Assembly (NCBI GenBank): GCA_025174535.1
Contig: JALBUN010000001.1
Coordinates: forward strand, 1,736,001-1,800,000
Direction of reading: 5' to 3'
Length of the DNA: 64,000 bases
Source of the DNA: Cantharellus purpuraceus
Taxonomy: Eukaryota; Basidiomycota; Agaricomycetes; Cantharellales; Hydnaceae
The notes under the pieces are model-generated. The model did no database searches. It was given only the letters and a program-made list of their open reading frames with translations, and was not told where the DNA came from. The position numbers and the translations under genes are program-made. Numbering within the stretch: position 1 is the first letter of the stretch; each line of letters begins with the position of its first letter. This document shows positions 23,401 to 33,652 of this stretch, one piece after another.

Positions 23401-25819
23401 AGGGGGGAGAACGTCCATGTAAAGTGGTGACTGATGAAGACGACTCATCTTGCAAAGGACTGGCTACAGAGTCTGAATGAGTGAAACCATGTCGACTGTC
23501 CGGGAAAACTGCCGTATCCGTGTGGTCTGCGACCGTGTCACTGGTAGTAAATGTCTTGAATAAGGAGGAAATCCTGAAATTGGAACCCTTGGATTCAGCT
23601 GTTGTTGATGGTCTGTCCATTTCGGGACCGGGAGCAGCGACGCGCACGGCTGTGGTATCTTTCACTTCAACAGACGTCCCTTTAGCAGGGGATTCTTTAT
23701 ATGATCTTACGAGATCCCGTATCTGCTCGAGAGCCAGCGCGAGATCTTGGAAATAAGCGAAGAAGTAGGAGTCCATGGAGTAACTCGATCCTTTGTCTAT
23801 CACTTTCACTTCTAGCGTCTCGCTAAAATCCATTGCTGAAGATTTGTCTACATCCACAACCAAGGAGTAGGGTATGGCGATCTTCATGTGGAAATTAAAT
23901 CTCAACGCTCTTGCGCTAAACCAGCAAAATGTAGACCAACCTTGACACTTTCCCCCATATTCTGAGCTTTGAAAATGAGCTTCACCAAGCACAGTCAGCA
24001 TACAAGGATTTGCTGTAGTTTGCGAGGTATACCTTCCGTATTGCCTTTACCCATTCTTCTCGACTCGGCCCCGAGTCCGCAAACAGAGAAATAGAGCGAT
24101 CATTGGCACGTAGCTTGAACCCTTTCTCACCCATTGTCTCGCAAGACACAGCATAACGTAAATCGACGACGCCTCGGGGGAAGTAAGGGTCCTAACAAAA
24201 CGAGGTATATCAGTCATTCAACGGAGCATTGGGGTAGGCGATGCGGACTGATGAGGAGCTGTACCAAGAAAGAACATCATTCTTCAGGACGAACCAATAC
24301 TTGGTCCAGCGTTTTGTCCGTTGGGCTTTCTTGTTAAGAGAGCCTGACTTTAATATTTGATCCTAGGAACAGTTGATTAGACAGGAAGTTTATACATCCA
24401 TACGACTCCCATACTTCGCGAGCCGGGATATGGGCAAAGAAGCAGAGATGTGCGTTGGTGAGATAGAGATAACCTTGTAGGACTGGTATCATATTAGTTG
24501 CTTGCAAAGGATGGTTTTCATTTACATCAGTGCATCACTCACGAACAGAACGAAGTAACCAGCACGGAATTTCTGCTTTTATGATGAGCAGGAAGGACCA
24601 AAACAATTGCGGGAAAAACGAACCTGCCACCACCTCTTCGATGTCATCGAGATCGAACACCTCCCTCAGCTTTGAGGCAAGTTTCGCTCTCCGTTGCAAT
24701 CGAACAGTGGCCATACTCCCAGCACGCAACGGAGGCCCTCTGTGCGGTCGGGTTGAAGTGGTATTCGCTTCCATGTGCACGGGTGCTTTGCCTTTCTTAA
24801 TTGATACTTCAGCGGCGCCTAACTCAAAATCTTCTTCATTCAAATCCTCTGAGATGTGTTCTGGCTGGATTATCCCTTGGGCATGGTTATAGCCGAAGTA
24901 CTCTCCGTCATGCCCAGGGTTTTGCGAGATGAAAGGGGTATCTCCGCGACGAACATGCGCGATAGAGCGATGTATAGCATGTATTGAGGATGCCAATACA
25001 GGACCTGACATGCACATAGCGCGAAGATTAACTCGTTTCTGGAGACAACACAGAAGGAACAGACTCACCTTCATCTTCCGTGTCTGTTCTTCCATCCTCA
25101 GAGCTCGATTCTCCATCCTCCCGAACACGCTCATCCGTCCATGGAATGGCTTGCAGGGCTTGAATGAGCGTTTGTGTACCAGGTCGCAACTATAGACATG
25201 TGTGATCAGTCAACTTCTCCAACATCCTCAATGTAACGACTGACGGAGCCGGATCCTTTATAGTTCATCATGCTGGGCCGGACAGGAGGTGACCCTAAAT
25301 CCACCGGAGAGAGCGGCCGTATGAAAGGCGAGCCCTCGGAGCTCTGGAACATAGCCGATGAAAAAGAAGGGCTTGGAGCCTCGACACTTTTTGAAGAGAC
25401 GGGTCTTTGCGCTTCCTCTAAAATTGAAAATCACAAGTGTTAATATGATATGATCAACTACGATAAAAGGAACAGTTATCCTCACCATCAACTGCGTCGT
25501 GAACTGCTCCTTGTTCATAATCCTTGGTTCTTCTACTCAAACTGAACAGTCGTCTAGGCGCTGACTCCTTGTTATCCTCAGACTTGGAGGGGGTTGGAAG
25601 ACGACTGCCACTTCTGGAGAGCCTTTCTATCGTCCTCTCCACCGTGCGCCTTACGAAGCTGCCTGATGGGGTGCTAAACACAGCAGCGGACTGGTCGTCA
25701 CCATCATCCAAATGAGAAGTTATTGAAGGGCCAAGAGTGTCTGGTGAAGTATCAATAGTAGTTCCAGGGATAGGATTCATGCGTTTCGGTAAAGGAGGCT
25801 GGGGTGGCGGAGATGCCAT
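20493..25819 (-). CDS. ATG26: Sterol 3-beta-glucosyltransferase with GRAM and PH domains (Ugt51/Atg26 type)
   Basis: The enzyme transfers glucose from UDP-glucose to membrane sterols and, in some yeasts, is needed for pexophagy. Read on the minus strand from ATG 25819, the order is as follows. First a Ser/Pro-rich N-terminus, then a first GRAM-like part ([15 protein letters not shown], around 24630). A PH domain follows ([20 protein letters not shown], around 24300). A second GRAM region (about 22600-22980, SYLCFRSS...IIPIGDI) precedes the glycosyltransferase fold. That begins [20 protein letters not shown] (about 22380) and ends with [14 protein letters not shown] (about 21090) and [11 protein letters not shown]. 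The order GRAM-PH-GRAM-GT28/UDPGT is diagnostic. The C-terminal tail is Ser-rich. The gene has many short introns and I did not fix every border. Confidence 0.92.
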
Positions 25820-26290
25820 GATGAAATGACTATTAGGCTTATTGGTTGGAGTTCGTCAATGCTCGTCTCTGAAACATGTGGAAGGTAAACCAAGGGAAAG
25901 ACGAAGAGTGTAAGGCCTTGCTCCCAGAATGATTGACGGGGTGTCGCGTCTCACTTATTTTTGTCTCTCCTTGCCAGAGAACTCGGCATTCGCCGTCGCT
26001 GACTAGTCGACTGGTAGCAAAACCTGGGAGTAACATTACAAGTAGCTTTCGGGTGATACTTACAGTTAAGGTTCAATATTTCAATATCTTAGCTTACTGA
26101 CAGATATACTTTCCCAGCCCCATGGCAATGATAGCATACTTTACCTAGAATATCAACAAAAATATTCCACACATTTGAAGCTTGAAACTCCGAGCCACGC
26201 GCCGCGCGCATTGGCCCAAGGTTCGGCGTAAAGCATTGGCCTTCGCCTCGAGGCGGTTTGCTCCAACTAGCTCCGTTCGATACCCTCTAT
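25820..26290. other. Divergent intergenic region between ATG26 and the SUR7-like gene
   Basis: About 470 bp, likely the shared promoter region of the two divergent genes. It contains an AT-rich part near 26060-26165 and a GC-rich part near 26195-26250 (a CCGCGCGC-type run around 26200). I see no RNA gene or repeat here. Confidence 0.45.
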
Positions 26291-26303
26291 TCTATTATGA
26301 AAG

Positions 26304-27395
26304 GTGAAACATGCATTCGAGGAGCAACCATTCTTTCGTGAGTCCTTCAGGTCACGTTCTTTTCGTCTATTCATCCTCATAAACAGATTTGCTTCCCTCC
26401 TCCTTCTCATATTCATGCACGTAAGTCCCCGGCCTGTTGGGTGTATTCGGTCGGTTTGTTTGCAACCAAGCTTAATCTTTCCTAGGTTGGTCAAATCAGC
26501 ATGTCCACGGTCCCTCGTGGTATCGCAATGGTACGTGCTGTCTCTGTAGTGCTTCTCATGTGTTGAAACCTTATGCAAGGTATCCATAAATATGTCTGCT
26601 TATGGGTAACCATTTAGAAACATATCTGGAACCTGTTCTGATTCAGTATTATAGCACTGGTTTGGCAGCTGCCACTGGCGACCCTACCCCCGGTCTGTAT
26701 AACACCAATGCTTCCGCTCCCCTGGAACAGCAGCAGGGCCTTCGACAGTTATATTCCTGGGGTCTATATTCCCACTGCGCTTATGAGGAGCCTTCGCACG
26801 GAACTTGCTCGAATAGTTCCTTTGCAATGAGGTTCACTCCCTTCGACTCGATTTTGGCGGACGTACCAAGCAACTACACTGTCCAGACACGATTCATAGT
26901 GTTCAGTCAGAACTCAACATTTAGCAATTCCTCATTCTTAGAGACGTCATCCAGAGCATCGTTTTATCTCATCTTCATCGCTTCATTATGCGCTGTTTTA
27001 GCCATGATCAGGTGAATCCCGTCAATATACAACGCATATAACAACTCATGGTAGTATAGTGGCATACTCAAATCCACCGTGTCTTTTACGGCGGCATCGG
27101 TCTTTGCTGTATTTGGGGCGGTCCTGTTACTCGTGGCTGCATCCATCTGGACAGCCATAATCAAGCAGATGCAATCCATTAACAACTTAAGCGTACGCGA
27201 CCTCCGGTGACCTGATTGACTAATATGTCTGACGAGCACTCACTGAAGGTGCAACCTGGAGTTCCGCTTGGTATTGAGGTTTCCTTCGGGACAGGGCTGT
27301 GGCTTCTTTGGGCATCATTCGTTGCTATAGCCCTCTCCCTCTTGCCATACTTTGTCAGGTGTGCCACCAGATTCCTCAGCTCGTACAATCATTGA
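26304..27395 (+). CDS. SUR7/PalI-like four-span membrane protein, 5' frame unresolved
   Basis: SUR7/PalI proteins are cortical (eisosome) or pH-signalling membrane proteins. The N-terminal hydrophobic segment RLFILINRFASLLLLIF is followed by an extracellular loop with SWGLYSHCAY and GTCSNSS, resembling the family's WG-x-YxxC...C signature. Three further spans follow: ASFYLIFIASLCAVLAMI, a second beginning AASVFAVFGAVLLLVAA, and LWLLWASFVAIALSLLPYF. Later exons join cleanly (introns after IKQMQSINNLS and after AVLAMI) and end at TGA 27393-27395. The 5' end is a problem: no ATG is in frame with the first hydrophobic segment, and around 26600 the natural reading MSAYG to NHLETYLEP needs a one-base shift at GGG. 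Start 26304 is only the beginning of the open frame. Unusual splicing, a sequencing error or a decaying gene are all possible. Confidence 0.6.
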
Positions 27396-27419
27396 TGACT
27401 GGAGTAGTTGTCACACATA

Positions 27420-27641
27420 CCGAACTCGGTATGATCCATAAAATACTTGGACATACGCGTGACTCCTGTATGGCTTTACGACTTCTCATGAGCTGGTAAG
27501 TGTATATCAGATGCGCCGCCAGGTGCGGTCTTCAAAGGGGATTCACTCGTGAAACATGATATTATGAATTTTAGAGGCCCTGTCAAAAGTCCAGCGTGTA
27601 GTACACAGCTTGAGACATCACAAGTTATAAATAAACGCGCC
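27420..27641 (+). repeat. Direct repeat copy 1 (promoter-like block)
   Basis: First copy of an imperfect direct duplication between the SUR7-like and GH72 genes. It shares with copy 2 the segments CGAACTC-G-TATGATCCATAA, TTAGAGGCCCTGTCAAAAGT, GTGTAGTACACAG and TATAAATAAACGC. It carries about 60 bp (around 27475-27535) that copy 2 lacks. Confidence 0.85.
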
Positions 27642-27651
27642 GTACCATATG

Positions 27652-27809
27652 CCGAACTCGATATGATCCATAAAATATCTTGGTCATACGCGTGGCTCTT
27701 GTATATCAATGGGGGTTTACTCGTGAACATGATGTTATGAATATTAGAGGCCCTGTCAAAAGTCGCGTGTAGTACACAGTTTGAGACATCATAAGTTATA
27801 AATAAACGC
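27652..27809 (+). repeat. Direct repeat copy 2 next to the GH72 promoter
   Basis: Second copy of the duplicated block, shorter by about 60 bp and otherwise similar with scattered substitutions. It ends at the TATAAATAAA (27797-27806) about 100 bp before the GH72 start codon, so the duplication includes a probable core promoter element. Confidence 0.85.
27797..27806 (+). promoter_or_regulatory. Probable TATA box of the GH72 gene
   Basis: TATAAATAAA lies 100 bp upstream of ATG 27906. An identical element occurs at 27626-27635 in the upstream repeat copy. Confidence 0.5.
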
Positions 27810-27905
27810 TGTGCTGTGGGTAACGCGTCTAGCGCGCCGCGCCGTACCACTATTTCAGCTTTTCCCATCATACCCTCATCCTCTCCTTCGTAATTTCGAC
27901 TGACC

Positions 27906-29941
27906 ATGCACTTAACAAAATATCTCGCCATCTTTGCGGGAATTGTCTCGATGGCATTCGCTATTCCCAAGGTTACTCGTGGCGGGAGGTACTTGTATCA
28001 GGACGATGGAACACGTTTTTACATTAAAGGCATAGCTTACCAGCCGCAAGGTGTGCACAGTTTTTGAGTTTATGGAGCTATGTCAATGACTTGTTCTCAG
28101 GCAATGTGGTTACTGATCCTAACAACCCATTCCCTGAGCCTTCGGACTTCACCGGCACGTCTGCAGTGTCCAATTTACGATGTGGTTTAATGATGTGGTG
28201 CTCCTAGATCCCCTAGCTGATTCGGCTGGTTGTGCAAGAGACCTACCATTCTTACAACAGCTAGGCGTGAATACCGTTCGAGCATATTCTGTGAACTCGT
28301 CGTTGAGCCACGATTCGTGTATGCAAGCCCTCAGTGGCGCCGGAATATATGTCATGTGAGTTAGAGCTTCTGGTCGCATCCGCCGTACTGATGCTGTTCG
28401 ACGAGTCAGACTTGATCTCTCTCTTCCAGTAAATGGGTCTATTGACCGGTCAAATCCGAGTTGGACTACAAATCTTCTCGACCTTTATTTGAACACTGTC
28501 AATGCTTTCTTGAAATACGACAACGTTCTTGCTTTTAACGTCGGGAACGAAATTGTTGCACAAGCTGACACGATGCCGAATGTCACTGCAGCTGCGCCAT
28601 ACATCAAAGCGGCAGCAAGAGACATCAAGGCATACTTGAAATCAAAGTCTTCAAACGCCCTAGGTTGGTTCATATCTCAGACAGACATGGTATCATACAT
28701 ATTGATGTGGTTTATAAGTGGCCTATGCCTCTACTGATGGCCCTGGAACATGGCGTGTATGCCCCAATCTCCTTAATGATGATGCCACCTTACATCGATG
28801 CAGGACCCTCTGGCACACTACTTGGGTTGCGACACAGATGCTACTTCCATCGATCTGTTTGGGCTTAATAATTAGTAAGATTGTCACGTTTCATAGTCAT
28901 TCTCAATGCACTCATGCAATTGCATAGTGAGTGGTGTGGTGATTCTAATTTTCAAAGCGCGTATGCTGCAACCAATGACGACTTCTCGAACTTGAATATC
29001 CCTGCCTACTTCAGCGAGTTCGGTTGTGTTACAACTCCTCCACGTCTCTGGACCGAGGTTCAAGCTTTGTTCGGTCAGGAGATGACTCCTAACTGGTCGG
29101 GTGGCTTAGCCTTCTCGTACTTTCCCGCCCAAGGTGGCTATGGCATGATCACATTGTCCTCGGATAACAAAACTGTCACTACATCCGACGACTTCAATCG
29201 CTTAAAGGCGCAATATGCGAATGTGACTTTCATCAACAGTCCAAGCCAGTCATCAGCCGGACGGACTCAGTTCCCGGCCTGTCCCCAGCCGAATTCGACT
29301 TTCTTGGCGTCCTCTTCGCTTCCACCCACTCCCAATGACGCGGTGTGTCAATGTCTTGCCCAAAAAACCTTCACTTGTACCTTCAAAGAGACTAGTAGTC
29401 CTGGAGAGCCTGCCATTGTCGGTTCATTAACAGACACTGCTTGTTCCTTTTTGGGGCAGCAGGGTGGAAGTTGTTCTCCCATTGGCGGCTCTGGCTCTTC
29501 TGGGCAGTATGGCTCTTTATCGTTCTGTGATCCAGGCATGTTATTTTCTTTCACAGACATGGAGTAACATTTGTTAACGTCGGTTTTGACTGGTTTTGAC
29601 TAGTTACCAAATTGGGTTACGTCTTCTCAGAATTCTACGAGGTCACCAACCGCAATCCTATGTCTTGTGACTTTAGTGGGAATGCAACTATAGTTCCCAA
29701 TCCTCCTGCTTCCTCGGCCGTGGCAGCTGCTGCGACTTCTTGCCTTTCCAATGCGCAGGCTACATTCACTCCAACTGCACCAGCTGCTTCTGGCTCTCCA
29801 GCTTCGTCTTCTACTAACACTTCTAGCTCAAAGCCAAACACCTCAATACATGCCACCTTTGTAGACTCTCGGGGGATCCTGGGAGTTGGGTTAATGACTC
29901 TCGTGGCATTGGTCGGGGGGTCCTGGACACTTCTGGCATGA
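27906..29941 (+). CDS. GPI-anchored beta-1,3-glucanosyltransferase, GH72 with CBM43 (Gas/Gel type)
   Basis: GH72 enzymes cut and rejoin beta-1,3-glucan chains at the cell surface. The product starts with a signal peptide ([12 protein letters not shown]...AFA) and continues [12 protein letters not shown], then [20 protein letters not shown]. The acid/base Glu is in FNVGNEIV (about 28545) and the nucleophile Glu in PAYFSEFG (about 29015). A Cys-rich CBM43/X8 domain ([11 protein letters not shown]...CSFLGQQ) follows, then a Ser/Thr-rich stretch and a C-terminal hydrophobic GPI-attachment tail. Around 28675-28925, three introns keep the frame [35 protein letters not shown], as in the family. The end is TGA 29939-29941. 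The upstream region carries a duplicated promoter-like block. Confidence 0.93.
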
Positions 29942-30122
29942 TTTTCGCTTGGACATTTTTACCCGTTTTCTAGCTGAACCATGGACATGTTGTGTGCTAA
30001 TCATGTTATAGTCATCCATTACAGGTTAGGACTGTTGAATGTTATGTAAGGATGCGCACAGACCACATATATATGTAGATTAACGCTCGTCCGCTGACTT
30101 TGAAAACCAAACCCAAAGCCTT

Positions 30123-32055
30123 ATGTCGTCCCCTACGCCCGTCGAAGCTAACCCCCAAGGGCCTTGGGGAATGGATCCCTCTAATGACGAGGCAAATAAC
30201 GTTCATTTGAACGACGCCCATGAGAGCGTCGTGCATCATGAGAACGGAGAATCCGGTAATGCCACCAGCGAGTTGGGGGACCCTGGTCCTCTACTTCCCT
30301 CCAAGACCGCAGGTGGCCCCGATCTTGGTGTTCCTGGGGCAAAGCCTGGCACTATCTATCGAGAAAAACAGATCAAGGTGCTTAGAACAGTTTTCTCTCG
30401 CCTTTCTGCTCTTCCTGGTGTTCTCTCTCTTGCTTTTTGTCTTGAACTTGGACTCATGCGCTTTCTCTGGTTCATCACTTTGTCTTGTGCGTCGCCCTAT
30501 AGCCCAACAAAGTTTATGTAGGTGGCTTACCCGAGCACACTCGTGAGGAGGATCTGCAGAGTTGCTTCGGAAAGATCGGTCAGATTGCATCTATCGAGCT
30601 TAAGTGCGTCCATCTACCCTGGATTAGTTCTGTTGGACATGTACTCACTTGTGTTATGCCTCGTCAGGCTCGGTTTTGGGTTCGTTGTACGTAACCAGTT
30701 CTCGCCTTGTTCTAATCTTGTTTGACCACCGCTCAGGAATTCGTGGATCGAGACGCCGCGGAGGAGAGCGTTGCCAAATATCACGAAGGCTACTTCATGG
30801 GTAATAAAATACGTGTAGAACTCTCACATGGTGGTGGGAGGACGGCCAAATTTCCAGGGGAACCAGGCGCCTGTTTCAAATGCGGTCAAATGGGTCACTG
30901 GGCTAGGTGTCTCTGAAATAAACGTTTGTTTGCCCCTTGCTGATACTAATTTTACTAGAGAATGTCCTAACCATGTCGTAACTCTGTACGTGATCCGTGT
31001 TAGTCCTTATCAATTCCTCATACCCAGTTACAAGTGGTCATCGCAAACATGAAGCTACGCTGTTAGACCGAGTGTCTCACCCACCTAGAGACTTTCCACC
31101 ACCACCTCCTCCTCCCAGGGGTTATTCGCCCTACCGCGATGATTACCGTCCTGCTCCAGTCAGAGATGCTCGCTATGGCTACGATTATCCTCCCCCTGCC
31201 CCTCTCGCGAGAGATTCGCGTGACTACAGGCCAAGGGATTTTCGTCCGCTTTCTCCTCCTAGGGACTACCGGGATTACCCTACTGGCCCTCCTCCACGCT
31301 CTGCTCGGGATGCAGATGAATACAGGCGCGATTACAGAGCCCCTCCTCCACATGCCCCTCCTCGCTATGACAGTCGCCCAGGCTATTATCCTGATGTGGA
31401 TTATCCTGCTCGGCCTGGTTATGTGCCTCCTCCGCCCCCCCGTGATTATTACGATACGCGTAGCGGGTATGATAAGAGAATGGGACTTGCGCCTCCAAAC
31501 GATCGCTATCCGCCTTATCCACCCCCCGTTGGCGGCGGCAGACCTAGGACTCCTCCACGACCTCGAGAAGATTTTGATAAGGCAGTGCCCCCAAGGTCAC
31601 CACGCAGCGTATATGTGCAGTACTAATGACTGATATTGGTTTCAGAGATTATCCTCCTGTTTCCGACTACCGCGGTCGTCCCGTAACACCCCCTATGAAC
31701 TCTCGCTACTCTGATACTGTACGCCCCGGCCCTATCGATGGACCTGGAGGGGCAAGATATCGGTGAGGACCATCTGTTCTATACTTGTGATGTACTTGAC
31801 TTTATGTTGTATAGGCGTCGTTCGCAAAGTCCTAGATCTGGACCACCCTACCCTCCCGGACCTCCACCTCCAGTGGGTTATTCCGGTGGACCGCCGTATC
31901 CTCCGGCATCCGGAAACTTCCCTGGGGGCTATCCCACCCCTGGGCCGGCACAGGGAAGACCCCCTAATACAGGTGGCGGTCCTCGTGAGAGGGATTATCC
32001 CCCTCGCCCTGGGCGAGATTCTGTAGAACCTGGTTCTTACGCCCGAAGGCCTTGA
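30123..32055 (+). CDS. RNA-binding protein with RRM, CCHC zinc knuckle and Arg/Pro/Tyr-rich tail
   Basis: The start MSSPTPVEANPQGPWG at 30123 is followed by an acidic linker. An RRM follows with RNP2 KVYVGGLPE and RNP1 GFGFVEF, the latter formed across an intron after 30685. A single zinc knuckle then reads CFKCGQMGHWARECPNH, completed across an intron after 30907. The long tail is rich in RDY, PPP and SR-type steps (31070-32055). The layout resembles SR splicing factors with a knuckle (9G8/RSZ-like), suggesting a role in mRNA processing. I cannot assign an orthologue. The join around 30965-31085 and the one near 31615-31650 are the least certain. Stop is TGA 32053-32055. Confidence 0.85.
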
Positions 32056-33039
32056 GTTTCAGCTATGTCCCTCAGACACAGCGAGCGAGCGAGACATCTG
32101 GCTGTTCAACCAACTTGTTTCTTGGAAAAGTACACCCACTTCTTGTCTTAGTCGTTTTGCGTTAGTTCTGCTGCCCCCTTGGGTCCACCGCTCCGGGAGC
32201 TTCGCCGCATCGTTTCTACGTTAGCTTGTTCTTATGTGACTATTCACCGTGATCTCAATTCGCTTGCTCATGTCAACCTGGGACTGGAGATACCATCGAT
32301 TCGACATGAGTTTGAGCTCGAATATTGCTGTGCCTAGCCTGACTGGCGCTCTAGTGTCTTACGCTCTGCTGGGAGTTGGCCAGTTGCATTAGTTGCAAGA
32401 AATCCAGCCTTGGTATAATAGGGGAGATCTCGGCGATTATAAACGGAGTTAAATATAAGAGTTGGTTGTAATGTGTCAACGTTTCAACATTTGGGACGTA
32501 CTAAATCATGGAAATATCACGTGACTGGTGATGATGAGGAGTTCTTCAATGTCGTTTAGAACCCACATAGGTATTGACGAACTAGCTTGCAGGCCCTCAA
32601 TATTATGGTCTCAGCTAGAGGATGGGATCAAGTACACGATTGCATATTAATGGTGTCGGATAATAAAAAAACATTGTGGTAGCCCCCCTACGTATGGATG
32701 TGTGCTTGGAGCATTGATGCTAAGGCTCGGATGCGTCATTCCGTACCCCTGATTCCTGATGCATAGTAAAGCCTTTTGCCAACTCACCACACTTTGATCA
32801 TCAACGATCCCTCTGTGGTGGGAAATCTAGTGCCGACCCATGCTAGCCATAGATCTATGGTGATATTACAGTGACTCAACATATACGGTATTCTCGCCGC
32901 AAGAATTTAACATATACAGATGATTCAAAGACACTTCTACATATATCACGAGACAGCAGCGGAACGGTGGCTAACATAGATAGCTCTGGACCTTTTGTCA
33001 ACTGTGCACCAACAAAAGATAACATTTTTCATAGGAAAC
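32056..33039. other. Convergent intergenic region, nothing coding recognised
   Basis: About 980 bp between the stop codons of the RRM gene and SmE. It should hold both 3' UTRs. Small open frames (for example 32871-33059) show no motif. A palindromic TCACGTGA lies at 32517-32524. I see no repeat, transposon motif or tRNA boxes. Confidence 0.5.
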
Positions 33040-33530
33040 TCAAACCAGTTGCTGGATAAGGGTGATGTTATCTCCTTTGAGAAGAATTCTTCCTGTTGCG
33101 ACCGGTTTTCAACTTGTACTAGTCAAGGTAATAGATCGACGAACCAAGTGAAACTCGTGGCTTCGAGTCTTTGATATAAACTTCTTCTGCGTCATCAATC
33201 ACCAAGTTCATGAATTCATCGAATCCCTAAATCGCGGTTATCAGCTTGTATATCACCGGACCACGACTTGTCAGACCACAACTTGCCGGGACGGATACGC
33301 CAACAAGCACGACTGGGTAAGACATGAGATTTACAAAATGGACTTACAATGATTCTTCCCTCTATCCGCATCTCAACATTATCATATAACCACACTGAGA
33401 TTTTTGTTCGCTGTGACCGTGCATATTAGTTCAGCTGTGCTCACAAAAAGAGGAAGTCCTGAGCTTGTTGCAAATTCTTGAATATGAGATTGATGGGCTG
33501 CACCATCACGCGTTGCTGTCGGCCTGACAT
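33040..33530 (-). CDS. SME1: Small nuclear ribonucleoprotein E (SmE)
   Basis: SmE is one of the seven core Sm ring proteins of spliceosomal snRNPs. Exons on the minus strand are 33530-33465, 33410-33348, 33226-33145 and 33092-33040, 264 nt (87 aa). The product begins MSGRQQRVMVQPINLIFK and contains the Sm1 stretch VWLYDNVEMRIEGRIIGFDE with FMNLVIDDAEEV. The Sm2 stretch is LGRILLKGDNITLIQ, just before the stop. This is close to the expected 88-94 aa. The first intron (33411-33464) has a GC donor (GCTCAG) if the frame LQQ to RTKISVW is right; an ideal CTAAT branch site is present. The gene is divergent from dynein, with 122 bp between start codons. Confidence 0.9.
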
Positions 33531-33652
33531 GATGAACGATGGGCAGAAGAGGCACGACTATGCAAGGAGGTTGTGGTCTGCGACTGGTGGCGACGCGTTT
33601 TAAAACCCAGCCAGAGTAAGTGGCGACGTTGCTTCTGCAGCTGCACACTATC

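Noticed and set aside
27476..27970. A 164-codon open frame on the minus strand with two similar internal halves
   Set aside because: The similarity is just the tandem DNA duplication read in antisense, and the frame overlaps the start of the GH72 gene. No family features.
32871..33059. Small open frame after the RRM gene
   Set aside because: It overlaps the 3' end of SmE on the opposite strand and shows no recognisable motif.
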